A model generated the notes under the pieces. It saw only the letters and a program-made list of their open reading frames with translations. It made no database searches and was not told the origin of the DNA. A DNA stretch of 64,000 nucleotides, taken from NCBI RefSeq assembly GCF_003002825.1, contig NZ_PVTE01000005.1:274998-338997 (forward strand). Direction: 5' to 3'. This DNA comes from Spirosoma oryzae. GTDB taxonomy: Bacteria > Bacteroidota > Bacteroidia > Cytophagales > Spirosomataceae. Of the stretch, positions 43,259 to 51,886 are shown piece by piece. Made by a program: the position numbers and the translations under genes. Numbering within the stretch: position 1 is the stretch's first letter; the number at the start of each line of letters is the position of its first letter.

Positions 43259-44611
43259 ATGAACACGTCTTCATCACGACACGATACGCGCACTGACTTC
43301 AGCGACTGGCAACAGCAGGTCCGTCGGGAATTAAACGACGAACGGGCCGATGAAGGACTGCGCTGGGCAACACCGGAGGGCTTTACGCTGGAACCGTACT
43401 ACACCGCCGACGCCCTGACCAGTTTGCCGCTGGACACGCTTCAGTCGGCGCAGCGCTCTAACGCCGGCTGGCTCAACGCGCCCGAACAAGTTGTACAGGA
43501 TGCCACCCAGGCGAATGCGTCCTTGCGGCAGGCGCTCGGCGGGGGAGCCGATGCACTCGTGCTGACGATGCCCGACTCGGTAGATCAGGCGCAGCTGACG
43601 CGCTTGCTCAAGGACATCAAACTGAGCGAAACGCCCGTCTTTTTTCAGACGGATCAACCTGACAAATTGCTCAATACGTTGCAAACCGTCGCGCCCTATC
43701 GATGGCGGGGTGGTCTGTTGAGCGACCCAGTTGCGCAATACGTCCGTACCGGACTTGTAGCACAATCGCAACAAACGGCCGATGCGACCCGGCTGGCAGT
43801 AAACGCTCCCCATTTCCGAACCATCTGTATCAGCAGCCATGTGTTTCATAACGCCGGGGCGACGGCAACGCAGGAACTGGCTTTCCTGCTCGGTAACCTG
43901 ACCGATCAGTACGACGCCCTGACGGATGCTAGTTTGCCAGTCGATGAATTGGTAAGCCGGACCATGCTGTCGGTGTCGGTCGGGACGAGTTATTTTCTGG
44001 AGATTGCCAAGCTACGGGCGTTGCGGGTGCTGTGGTTTCGGCTGATGGGGCAGTACAAACAGGCCAGCGTACCGGCTCCGTATGTTCACGCGCAGACGTC
44101 GACGTTTTACGACGCGAAGGCTACCCCCAACACCAACCTGCTCCGCTCGACAACCGAAGCGATGGCGGCCGTTATCGGTGGCGCGGACGTGCTGACGGTT
44201 CACCCTTTCGACGCGGTATTAACTACCCCGTCGGCCTTTAGCGAACGCATTGCCCGGAACGTGTCGGTGTTGCTGAAAGCCGAAAGCTACCTGGATAAAG
44301 TCGCCGATCCGTCGGCGGGTTCGTACTACATCGAAACGTTGACGCATCAGCTAGTCGAAGGAGCCTGGGCATTATTCCTGACGGTAGAACAGCAGGGAGG
44401 TGTACTGACTGGTCTGGCGTCCGGCTGGATTGCCGAACAGATCGAGCAGGCCTGGCAGGCTAAAGTCGAGTCTGTACGGCAGGGGCGGGTACTGGTCGGG
44501 GTCACCAAATTTCGCTACGACGAGCCAACTGCCGGTTCATCAAGCACAGTTGCTCCCGAACAAACGGGTCTGCTTCCCGACCGTCGGCTGGCGGCTGAAT
44601 TTGAAAGCTAA
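43259..44611 (+). CDS. mutA: Methylmalonyl-CoA mutase, small (beta) subunit
   Basis: 450 residues, the shorter non-catalytic partner of the heterodimeric enzyme that interconverts methylmalonyl-CoA and succinyl-CoA. The truncated TIM barrel resembles the large subunit (FSDWQQQVRRELNDE, then GLRWATPEGFTLEPYYTADAL), with TICISSHVFHNAGATATQELAFLLG and the late IARNVSVLLKAESYLDKVADPSAGSYYIETLT segment parallel to the catalytic chain. The B12-binding domain is reduced or absent, as usual for mutA in Bacteroidota. The large-subunit gene follows only after a palindromic repeat and a toxin-antitoxin pair. Confidence 0.92.
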   Translation: MNTSSSRHDTRTDFSDWQQQVRRELNDERADEGLRWATPEGFTLEPYYTADALTSLPLDTLQSAQRSNAGWLNAPEQVVQDATQANASLRQALGGGADALVLTMPDSVDQAQLTRLLKDIKLSETPVFFQTDQPDKLLNTLQTVAPYRWRGGLLSDPVAQYVRTGLVAQSQQTADATRLAVNAPHFRTICISSHVFHNAGATATQELAFLLGNLTDQYDALTDASLPVDELVSRTMLSVSVGTSYFLEIAKLRALRVLWFRLMGQYKQASVPAPYVHAQTSTFYDAKATPNTNLLRSTTEAMAAVIGGADVLTVHPFDAVLTTPSAFSERIARNVSVLLKAESYLDKVADPSAGSYYIETLTHQLVEGAWALFLTVEQQGGVLTGLASGWIAEQIEQAWQAKVESVRQGRVLVGVTKFRYDEPTAGSSSTVAPEQTGLLPDRRLAAEFES

Positions 44612-44639
44612 TTTGGTAACAGTAGCCGCGTTGATATTC

Positions 44640-44746
44640 AACACAGAGGCACGGAGAACACAGAAACCGTTTGGCTTGACTGGAAAATCGACGTGCATGC
44701 ATCGGAATAAGCAAACATCTTTGTGCCCTCTGTGACTCTGTGTTTT
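44640..44746. repeat. Palindromic repeat, ACACAGAG family, copy 2
   Basis: Left arm AACACAGAGGCACGGAGAAC, right arm GTGCCCTCTGTGACTCTGTG, imperfect. The same unit vocabulary as 2783-2871. It sits between mutA and hepT at the left edge of the segment inserted in the mutase operon. Confidence 0.8.
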
Positions 44747-44765
44747 AAACTAGCGATAACGAACG

Positions 44766-45164
44766 ATGGCAAAGCGGTGGGTTGAACGATATGAATTCTT
44801 TCAAAAAGCATTAGGACAGTTGGTGGCGGGCTTGGCTGCCTATCCAGACTTGAATGAACTGGAAAAGGACGGTGCTATTCTACGTTTCGAATTCACCTTC
44901 GAACTGGCTTGGAAAACACTACAGGATTACTTGGCGCAGGAATCGGGTTATGTAGATGTGAAAGGTCCGCGTGTCGTTATCAAGCAGGCTATTCAGGATG
45001 GCTTTTTGGCTGACGGTCATCTGTGGCTGCAAATGCTTTTGGACCGTAACGAATTGACGCATAGCTACGACGAAGAAAAAAGCCGGGTTGTGTTGGAAGC
45101 AATCAGTACCACCTATGTCGGCTTGCTTACGAAGCTGGACAAGTCGCTAGCCAGTAAACTATGA
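44766..45164 (+). CDS. HepT-like HEPN toxin (HI0074 family), type VII toxin-antitoxin
   Basis: 132 residues, all helical. Start MAKRWVERYEFFQKALGQL, FEFTFELAWKTLQDYLAQESG is the HI0074 hallmark, and the RNELTHSY segment (about residues 99-106) gives an exact R-x4-H-x-Y motif: Arg and His form the HEPN RNase site and Tyr is the residue AMPylated by MntA in characterised pairs. It overlaps the nucleotidyltransferase gene by 4 bp. Its codons are visibly richer in A/T than in the mutase genes on both sides, a sign of recent transfer. Confidence 0.88.
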   Translation: MAKRWVERYEFFQKALGQLVAGLAAYPDLNELEKDGAILRFEFTFELAWKTLQDYLAQESGYVDVKGPRVVIKQAIQDGFLADGHLWLQMLLDRNELTHSYDEEKSRVVLEAISTTYVGLLTKLDKSLASKL

Positions 45165-45466
45165 ACTACGGACTGCGCGATACGGACCTTGACTATATGC
45201 TGACGCTATTCCGGCGGGAGCCGGCGATCGAGCAGGTGTGGCTGTACGGATCGCGGGCAAAAGGGACCAATCGGCCCGGTGCCGACGTAGATCTGGCGCT
45301 CATTGGTGAGCAGATTACCCGACAGACGGTGGGCTGGATTCATAGTGTACTGGACGACGAAAGCCCCATCCCGTATTTTTTCGATGTTATCCACTGGAAT
45401 ACCATTGCTAACGACAAGTTAAAGCAGGAAATTCAGCGAACCGGGCAGCTCATTTATCAGCGGTAA
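45161..45466 (+). CDS. MntA-like minimal nucleotidyltransferase antitoxin
   Basis: 101 residues of the minimal nucleotidyltransferase (HI0073/MntA) family. Motif GSRAKGTNRPGADVDLAL gives an exact GS-x10-DxD, the metal and nucleotide site, after VWLYG; a third acidic strand is IPYFFDVIHW. In type VII systems MntA silences HepT by oligo-AMPylation. The ATGA overlap with hepT ensures coupled synthesis. Only 29 bp separate its stop from the mutase large-subunit start, so mutB is probably transcribed through it. Confidence 0.88.
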   Translation: MNYGLRDTDLDYMLTLFRREPAIEQVWLYGSRAKGTNRPGADVDLALIGEQITRQTVGWIHSVLDDESPIPYFFDVIHWNTIANDKLKQEIQRTGQLIYQR

Positions 45467-45495
45467 CCGGTTGCCGACCTGACCGATAAGTACTT

Positions 45496-47700
45496 ATGAA
45501 ACCCGACTTCATCAACCCCGTTCCGCCTGCGTCAGCGCAGCCGTCGCCAGTCGCCGATAAACCGTTTGTGACGGCGGAAGGAATTACCATCGCCACGCAT
45601 ACTGAAGCCACGAGTCCGTTTGCGGGCGATCAGGCTGGTATTCCGCCGTATCTGCGTGGCCCCTACGCCAGTATGTACGTGCGGCAACCCTGGACCGTCC
45701 GGCAGTATGCGGGCTTTTCGACGGCGGAAGAATCGAACGCATTTTACCGGCGGAATCTGGCTGCCGGACAAAAAGGCTTGTCGGTTGCTTTCGATCTGGC
45801 TACCCACCGGGGTTACGACTCCGATCACCCGCGCGTCGTGGGCGATGTCGGTAAGGCGGGCGTCGCGATCGACACGGTCGAGGATATGAAAATCCTGTTC
45901 GATCAGATTCCCCTCGATCAGATGTCGGTGTCGATGACGATGAATGGGGCGGTACTGCCGATCATGGCGTTTTACATCGTCGCGGCTGAAGAACAGGGCG
46001 TCGCGCCGGATAAGCTGTCGGGAACGATTCAGAACGATATTCTGAAGGAGTTCATGGTGCGTAATACATACATCTACCCGCCCGAACCGTCGATGCGGAT
46101 CGTGGGCGATATTTTCGCCTATACCAGCCGGCACATGCCCCGCTTCAACTCGATCAGTATCAGCGGGTACCATATGCACGAAGCGGGTGCGCCGGCGCAT
46201 ATCGAGCTGGCTTATACACTGGCCGACGGACTGGAATACATTCGAACGGGGCTGCGGGCGGGGATGAACATTGATGCGTTTGCGCCCCGGCTGTCGTTTT
46301 TCTGGGGTATCGGCATGAATCACTTCATGGAGATTGCCAAGCTGCGGGCCGGGCGGCTGCTATGGGCGCGCATCGTGAAGCAGTTCGCGCCCAATAACCC
46401 GAAGTCGATGGCGTTACGGACGCATTGCCAAACCTCCGGCTACAGCCTGACCGAACAGGACCCATTCAACAACGTTGCCCGGACAACGATCGAAGCATTG
46501 GCCGCTGCGCTGGGTGGAACGCAGAGTTTACACACAAACTCGCTTGACGAAGCCATTGCCCTACCCACTGATTTTTCCGCCCGTATCGCGCGGAACACGC
46601 AGCTGTATTTGCAGCAGGAAACCGACATCACGCGTGCCATCGACCCCTGGGGCGGCTCGTATTACGTCGACTACCTGACGAAGCAACTGGCTGAAAAAGC
46701 GTGGGTGCTGATCGAGGAAGTCGAACAACTGGGCGGTATGACCAAAGCCATCGATACCGGACTGCCCAAACTGCGCATCGAAGAAGCGGCTGCCCGCAAA
46801 CAGGCTCGTATCGACGCGGGGAAAGACGTGATCGTGGGTGTGAACCGCTATCAACCCGATTCGCAGACCGATATCGAACTGCTTGAAGTTGATAACAAAG
46901 CCGTTCGCGACGCACAGCTCAGCCGGCTGGCGCGGGTGAAGGCTGAACGTGATTCGGGCCGGGTTAAGCAGGCGCTGGCGGCCCTGACGCAGGCGGCTAA
47001 CCCCACCCCCGCCCCCTCCCCATTAGGGAGGGGGGACAAGTCACTCAGTAGTTCTCCCCTCCCTAATGGGGAGGGGGCGGGGGTGGGGTCCGACCATACC
47101 GACAACCTGTTGGCGCTGGCGGTCGAAGCGGCCCGGTGCCGGGCTACGCTGGGCGAAATTTCGGATGCGCTGGAACAGGCGTTCGGGCGGCACCGGGCGA
47201 CTATCCGGGCTGTATCGGGCATTTATTCGGCGGAGGTGTCGGACGATGAAAACTTCCGGCTGGCGCGTCAGCTCAGCGATCGATTCGCCGAACTCGACGG
47301 CCGTCGGCCCCGGATTCTGGTGGCCAAGATGGGGCAGGATGGGCACGACCGGGGGGCCAAGATTATCGCGACCAGTTTTGCCGATCTGGGTTTCGATGTC
47401 GATATGGGCCCTTTGTTTCAGACGCCCGCCGAAGTGGCCCGGCAAGCCGCTGAGAACGATGTACACATCGTCGGCGTATCGAGTCTGGCGGCTGGCCACA
47501 AAACGCTGGTTCCGCAGCTGATCGATGAGCTGGCGAAGCTCGACCGAGCCGACATCATGGTGATTGCGGGGGGCGTTATCCCGGCCGGCGACTACCAGTT
47601 TTTGTACGACGCTGGCGTTAAAGGCATATTTGGGCCCGGTACGGTTATTTCCGTGGCGGCTCAGAAGATATTGAACGAGCTGATGGCCGAGCTAGCCTGA
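45496..47700 (+). CDS. mutB: Methylmalonyl-CoA mutase, large (catalytic) subunit with repeat-derived insert
   Basis: 734 residues. Catalytic TIM barrel: [20 protein letters not shown] (substrate-channel Tyr), [47 protein letters not shown] and [11 protein letters not shown]-terminal B12 domain: [19 protein letters not shown] holds the DxHxxG cobalt-ligand His near residue 618. Between them, about residues 502-532, the linker is lengthened by [13 protein letters not shown]...[13 protein letters not shown], which is the in-frame translation of the 34-bp-arm palindrome at 47000-47089. Both domains are intact and the frame is kept, so the enzyme may tolerate the insert. Works with mutA in propionate and odd-chain metabolism. 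Confidence 0.95.
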   Translation: MKPDFINPVPPASAQPSPVADKPFVTAEGITIATHTEATSPFAGDQAGIPPYLRGPYASMYVRQPWTVRQYAGFSTAEESNAFYRRNLAAGQKGLSVAFDLATHRGYDSDHPRVVGDVGKAGVAIDTVEDMKILFDQIPLDQMSVSMTMNGAVLPIMAFYIVAAEEQGVAPDKLSGTIQNDILKEFMVRNTYIYPPEPSMRIVGDIFAYTSRHMPRFNSISISGYHMHEAGAPAHIELAYTLADGLEYIRTGLRAGMNIDAFAPRLSFFWGIGMNHFMEIAKLRAGRLLWARIVKQFAPNNPKSMALRTHCQTSGYSLTEQDPFNNVARTTIEALAAALGGTQSLHTNSLDEAIALPTDFSARIARNTQLYLQQETDITRAIDPWGGSYYVDYLTKQLAEKAWVLIEEVEQLGGMTKAIDTGLPKLRIEEAAARKQARIDAGKDVIVGVNRYQPDSQTDIELLEVDNKAVRDAQLSRLARVKAERDSGRVKQALAALTQAANPTPAPSPLGRGDKSLSSSPLPNGEGAGVGSDHTDNLLALAVEAARCRATLGEISDALEQAFGRHRATIRAVSGIYSAEVSDDENFRLARQLSDRFAELDGRRPRILVAKMGQDGHDRGAKIIATSFADLGFDVDMGPLFQTPAEVARQAAENDVHIVGVSSLAAGHKTLVPQLIDELAKLDRADIMVIAGGVIPAGDYQFLYDAGVKGIFGPGTVISVAAQKILNELMAELA
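47000..47089. repeat. 34-bp perfect palindrome inserted in frame inside mutB
   Basis: Arm 47000-47033 (ACCCCACCCCCGCCCCCTCC and on) is the exact reverse complement of 47056-47089, spacer 22 nt. Same GC-rich family as 15881-15945. A repeat otherwise intergenic in this window lies here within a gene, at the domain linker. Confidence 0.95.
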
Positions 47701-47924
47701 GTGCCTGTTTCGCTACTGTATACCGGCCAATGATTGTGTCCTGTCAATCGTTGGCCGGTATTTTGGTTGCGATCACGCGTTGCTTCACGAACAAGTCAAT
47801 CATGACACGGTTTCGCTTACTGAACCAGTCAATGATGCACGATGTAGCCAACCGTTCGCTGAACGAAATTCATCGTATACCGCTCAAAAACGCATTTATT
47901 TGTCGCTGAGATCGACGCTTCATC

Positions 47925-48533
47925 ATGGAAAATACGCTGACAACGGAGCAAAAAATCAGGCAGGCGGCAACCAAAGTATTTCTGGAAAAAGGGTTCGATG
48001 GAACGACAACCCGCGACATTGCCGGCGAAGCGGGCATGAACGTCGCCCTGCTGAATTATTACTTCCGCAGCAAGCAGAAGCTGTTCGACTCCGTCTTTGA
48101 CGAAATGTTGCAACTCTTCTTCGACGGTATCAAGACCGTACTCGATCAACCGATTCCCCTCAAAGACAAGGTCATTGCCCTGATCGACCATGACTTCAGC
48201 ATGTTTCGGAAAAGCCCGGCGCTGGTCATTTTCGTACTGAGCGAATTGCACCGTAACCCGGATCGGTTTGTGCCTACGATTATCGGGGCGGAAGGTCAAT
48301 TTATGCCGCATTTTCAGCAGCAGCTGGAAGAAGCGCATCAGGCTGGCCTTATTCGATCGATTGATGCCGCCCATTTGATGAGTATCATATCCGCCAGCAC
48401 GCAGTTCATCTTCGTCAATAAAAGTATGCACATGAAAGTCTGGGGACAGACTGACAGGGAGTTTGAAGCATTCGCACTGGAGCACAAAAAGCTGGTCTGC
48501 GATATGATTATAAACTACTTGTTTATCACTTAA
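47925..48533 (+). CDS. TetR/AcrR family transcriptional regulator
   Basis: 202 residues. The N-terminal HTH reads IRQAATKVFLEKGFDGTTTRDIAGEAGMNVALLNYYFRSKQKLFD, a canonical TetR DNA-binding domain (about residues 10-55). The ligand-binding part contains HDFSMFRKSPALVIFVLSELHRNPDRF. The effector is unknown. It precedes an outer-membrane barrel gene on the same strand, with two adjacent palindromes in the gap that could be its operator. Confidence 0.93.
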   Translation: MENTLTTEQKIRQAATKVFLEKGFDGTTTRDIAGEAGMNVALLNYYFRSKQKLFDSVFDEMLQLFFDGIKTVLDQPIPLKDKVIALIDHDFSMFRKSPALVIFVLSELHRNPDRFVPTIIGAEGQFMPHFQQQLEEAHQAGLIRSIDAAHLMSIISASTQFIFVNKSMHMKVWGQTDREFEAFALEHKKLVCDMIINYLFIT

Positions 48534-48572
48534 GGAGTGATTTTTTCTTTTTTGACCAAGAATTAAACAATT

Positions 48573-48595
48573 GATTAAGTAATCTGATTGAATCA
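48573..48595. promoter_or_regulatory. Two adjacent perfect palindromes, possible TetR operator
   Basis: GATTAAGTAATC (48573-48584) and TGATTGAATCA (48585-48595) abut each other, share GATT/AATC half-sites, and lie in the 269-bp gap between the TetR gene and the beta-barrel gene. Role inferred only from symmetry and place. Confidence 0.35.
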
Positions 48596-48802
48596 TTTGT
48601 TTGCCAGGCCGGCCACAGTAGCTGCAAAAACAGACCGCTGTAGGGCCTGGGTGATCAGGTGACGGCGCGCTGGACAATCGTACAACGGCGATCTGGTCAT
48701 ACAGGTCAGCGGTGCGGGTAGACCGTCGCGGTCAAACGACTGGTCGTTACGCAAACACAAAATCAGTTTAATACCTAGTTAACTCCCCAAAACAATCACG
48801 TT

Positions 48803-49534
48803 ATGAAAAATCTGTTAGCTGTCCCACTCGCTGCCGTTTTCCTACTTGGTCTACAGGTTGCAAAGGCTCAATCGGTTACTGTACCGAATGCCGAAAGTAC
48901 CCCCGAAGTAGCTGCCGTTACAACCACTACCGACGCTGGCGGCACCAACGGCGTAGCGCCTACCGAAACGAAGCGGGCGCAAGCCGATTACAAAAACTTT
49001 GCTTTCGGCATCTACGCGGGGCTGAATTCGACCAAGCTTCCCGGTGAAAGCAACAGCTCGAACGGGAATATTTCGGGCCGACTAGGTTATCAGGCCGGTT
49101 TCTTCGTCCGGGGCGGTGGCCGTCTGTTTGGTCAGATCGGTGCTGAATACTTTGCGTCAAGTTCAAACTATTTCACGGCCGGGTCGGGGCAGAGTGTTGC
49201 CAATATCCAGGATCAGATCAATATTCAGTACGTTCAGGTACCTGTATACATCGGGTACAAACTGACGGAATCGGACCGGGGTATCTCGGCCGTTCGGGTA
49301 CAGTTGGGGGTTGAATACGCGAACCGGATCAACTCGAACAGTAACTCGTTCAACCTAAGCAACGGAGAAATCAAGAGCGGTACTTTCAACGGCCTGGGTC
49401 AACTTGGTCTGGACGCGGGTCCGGTATTTCTGGATTTGACTTACCACTACGGCTTCAGCGATGCAATCAGCGGTACCGGTTTCAACGGTTCAGCGCGCCG
49501 GATTCTGAGCGCCAGCGTTGGTTTCAAATTCTAG
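48803..49534 (+). CDS. Outer membrane beta-barrel protein (PorT-like)
   Basis: 243 residues. Signal peptide MKNLLAVPLAAVFLLGLQVAKA, a Thr/Ala-rich linker to about residue 60, then an eight-strand type barrel: FAFGIYAGLNSTKLPG, RLGYQAGFFVRGGGRLFGQIGAEYFASS, QVPVYIGYKL, VRVQLGVEYANRI, LGLDAGPVFLDLTYHYGF and a final strand ILSASVGFKF ending in Phe as outer-membrane barrels do. Function unknown; adjacent TetR gene may control it. Ends with a clear terminator. Confidence 0.85.
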   Translation: MKNLLAVPLAAVFLLGLQVAKAQSVTVPNAESTPEVAAVTTTTDAGGTNGVAPTETKRAQADYKNFAFGIYAGLNSTKLPGESNSSNGNISGRLGYQAGFFVRGGGRLFGQIGAEYFASSSNYFTAGSGQSVANIQDQINIQYVQVPVYIGYKLTESDRGISAVRVQLGVEYANRINSNSNSFNLSNGEIKSGTFNGLGQLGLDAGPVFLDLTYHYGFSDAISGTGFNGSARRILSASVGFKF

Positions 49535-49553
49535 GCGACACTGAATTACACCC

Positions 49554-49591
49554 AAAGCCGCCGGTCTATACGTAGATCGGCGGCTTTTTTT
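49554..49591 (+). terminator. Rho-independent terminator of the beta-barrel gene
   Basis: AAAGCCGCCG (49554-49563) pairs with CGGCGGCTTT (49578-49587) across a 14-nt loop, continuing into a run of seven T. Confidence 0.85.
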
Positions 49592-49615
49592 ATGCTGAAA
49601 AAATCGGCCGGTGTG

Positions 49616-50716
49616 TCAAGGGGCCGGATAGCGTCTGATGGCAGCAGCAATGCGTGTGGCTGCATAGCCGTCCCAGTATGGTATGGCCTGCGTGCGTTCC
49701 GGTGGGTTTGCCAGTAACGAGTCAACCGCCTGTAGTACGTTGTCGATGGTCATGTCGGGCTGAAGCCGGTTAGTGCCCAGCGCAATCGTTACAGGGCGCT
49801 CGGTCGAGGGACGGAGTGTCAGGCAGGGTACGTTCAGGTAGGTCGTTTCTTCCTGTACACCACCCGAGTCGGTCAGGACAAGGGTTGCCTGTTCCAGCAG
49901 GTTCAGAAACTCCAGATAACCTTGTGGTTTTAGGACCATCACGCCGGGCAGCCTTGTCAGCCGTTCCAATAAGCCAAACCGGGCTGCGTTTGTGCGCGTG
50001 CGCGGATGGAGCGGAAACACCACCGGCTGTCGTTCCGCGAGTTTGGTAACCAGTTCGATCAGGGTACGTAACCCGGCTTCCGAATCGACGTTGGCGGGGC
50101 GGTGCATCGTCAGCAACAGATAGCCCTTCGGCGTCAACCCCAGCGAGCCGACCGTATTGAGCGCCGTAGCCTGCGGGCGATAGTGAATGAGCGAATCGAT
50201 CATGACGTTGCCGACCAGCCTGATTGTTTCATCGGCGATGCCCTCACGCCGGAGGTTATCTACGCCCGATTGTTCCGTTACGAATAGCAGATCGGCCAGT
50301 TGATCCGTCAGGATTCGGTTAATTTCTTCGGGCATTTGCCGGTCGCCGGAGCGAAGGCCGGCTTCGACATGCGCCACCCGAACGCCCAGCCGTACGGCCA
50401 CCAGCGCGCTCGCCAGTGTACTGGTCACATCACCTACGACCACGAGCCAGTCGGGCCGTTCGGTCACCAGAATCGGTTCGAGCCGCAGCAGGATGTCTGC
50501 CGTTTGCCGGGTGGGTGAACCACGATCGATGCCGAGGTAGTAGTCAGGGCGGGGTAGGTCGAGTTGCGCAAAAAAGAGAGCGCTCATCCGGGCGTCGTAT
50601 TGCTGACCCGTATGAATGAGCTTCGCATCGAAGGCCGGTTCCGTCCGAAAGGCACGGTGCAGAGCCGCTACTTTGACAAAGTTGGGCCGGGCTCCGACGA
50701 TGGAAATAAGCTTCAC
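49616..50716 (-). CDS. wecB: Non-hydrolysing UDP-N-acetylglucosamine 2-epimerase
   Basis: Makes UDP-ManNAc from UDP-GlcNAc for the polysaccharide of this operon. About 366 residues if translation starts at the GTG at 50716 (KLISIVGARPNFVKVAAL), the usual WecB start; longer ORFs overlap the upstream gene. GT-B fold motifs: IHTGQQYDARMSALFF, VVVGDVTSTLASALVAVRLGVRVAHVEAGLRS (catalytic region), PEEINRILTDQLAD and LTDSGGVQEETTYLNVPCLTLR. Last gene of the 61.6-49.6 kb operon. Confidence 0.93.
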   Translation of the reverse strand: MKLISIVGARPNFVKVAALHRAFRTEPAFDAKLIHTGQQYDARMSALFFAQLDLPRPDYYLGIDRGSPTRQTADILLRLEPILVTERPDWLVVVGDVTSTLASALVAVRLGVRVAHVEAGLRSGDRQMPEEINRILTDQLADLLFVTEQSGVDNLRREGIADETIRLVGNVMIDSLIHYRPQATALNTVGSLGLTPKGYLLLTMHRPANVDSEAGLRTLIELVTKLAERQPVVFPLHPRTRTNAARFGLLERLTRLPGVMVLKPQGYLEFLNLLEQATLVLTDSGGVQEETTYLNVPCLTLRPSTERPVTIALGTNRLQPDMTIDNVLQAVDSLLANPPERTQAIPYWDGYAATRIAAAIRRYPAP

Positions 50717-50757
50717 GGAGTAAACTGGGTAAAATTCGGTAGTCCGGCGATCGATGG

Positions 50758-51873
50758 TTAGGCAGCCATTGCCTGGTAGACAAACTGCCACTGATCGACG
50801 TTGGCGTTGATGTCGAACCGCTGCCGGGCCAGGGCTATGGCTTTCGTGCGGTACTGTTGGTAGTGCTCGGTCGACAGGGTCAGGTAGTACTCAACGGCCT
50901 GTTGCAGGGCGTCGGGGTTACCGGCTACCCAACTACCGGCCTGCTCGGCTTCCAGCACTTCCCAGGGCGTTCCCGTCGATGCGATGACTGGTGTTCCCTG
51001 CACCAGCGACTCCAGCACGACGTTGCCAAAACTTTCCGACTTCGACGGTAAAATCGTGACGAGCGCATCGGCATAAAACTGGTCTTTGATCGGACCCGTC
51101 ACCAGGCCAGAAAACACAATCTTCCGGTGCAGACCAAGCCGCCGAATCTGCTCACGGAGCTGTTGTGCATAGACCGGGTCGGATTCGGGGCCGGCAATGA
51201 TCAGTTCGTAGTCGCTATTCCGAAACAGGGTCGATTGGCCAAGCGCATCAATTAGTTTGTCGATGGCTTTGATTGGGTGGATGCGGCCCATAAACAGCAT
51301 GTACGGCCGGGCTTTGCGCGACACCGGAATCGGGATGTCCATCATGTTGCGTACCTCACTCACCATCGCCAGTGGCCCGAACTGCTGGCGGATATACCCG
51401 ACTTCGGCCGGGCAGGTGGCGTGGAAAAGTATCTTTTTGCGTAGCCCCCAGATCAAACGCAGCACCAACCGCTTGATTCGGGGGCTGTAGTCCAGTGCGG
51501 GCGGACTCAACTCACCGTGGGGCGACCAGATGACCGGCTTCCCCAGTAGCAGGGACAGTACCGCCAGTACCAGCGAACTCGGGTAAAACAGGCTGTTGAG
51601 GTGGACGATGTCGGCTTTCTGCATGGTACGCCAGCCGTACCAGATGTGCCGGAAAGGCAGGTAGAAATGCGGATTTCGTGTGTAGATGACCTGCCCGCAG
51701 TCCATTGTCAGCCAGCGATCGGGTGGGGTAGATGATTGTTGGCCCTGTGCTGTTGCCACCACGAATACGGAATGACCCGCGCGGGTCAGGGCGCGGGCCT
51801 GCCAATAGATCGTGTTGCTCGGACCGCCTATGTGGCAGGGATAAAACCAATCGGCCGACATCAGAATGGTCAT
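50758..51873 (-). CDS. Glycosyltransferase, GT4 family
   Basis: 371 residues. The N-lobe opens MTILMSADWFYPCHIGGPSNTIYWQARALTRAG and carries ADIVHLNSLFYPSSL and VIWSPHGELSPPALDYSP. The C-lobe has YMLFMGRIHPIKAIDKLIDAL and the GT4 nucleotide-sugar signature PSKSESFGNVVLESLVQGTPVIAS with the paired Glu. A retaining glycosyltransferase adding a sugar to the lipid-linked repeat unit; the sugar is not predictable. 13 bp from the next glycosyltransferase gene. Confidence 0.92.
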   Translation of the reverse strand: MTILMSADWFYPCHIGGPSNTIYWQARALTRAGHSVFVVATAQGQQSSTPPDRWLTMDCGQVIYTRNPHFYLPFRHIWYGWRTMQKADIVHLNSLFYPSSLVLAVLSLLLGKPVIWSPHGELSPPALDYSPRIKRLVLRLIWGLRKKILFHATCPAEVGYIRQQFGPLAMVSEVRNMMDIPIPVSRKARPYMLFMGRIHPIKAIDKLIDALGQSTLFRNSDYELIIAGPESDPVYAQQLREQIRRLGLHRKIVFSGLVTGPIKDQFYADALVTILPSKSESFGNVVLESLVQGTPVIASTGTPWEVLEAEQAGSWVAGNPDALQQAVEYYLTLSTEHYQQYRTKAIALARQRFDINANVDQWQFVYQAMAA

Positions 51874-51886
51874 ACAAACTAGATGG

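Noticed and set aside
44502..44735. Short frames across the mutA-hepT gap
   Set aside because: They are translations of the palindromic repeat at 44640-44746 and of antisense mutA.
47829..48677. Long open frame of 282 codons antisense to the TetR gene
   Set aside because: It mirrors a clear TetR protein, has no domain, and its composition is that of an antisense shadow.
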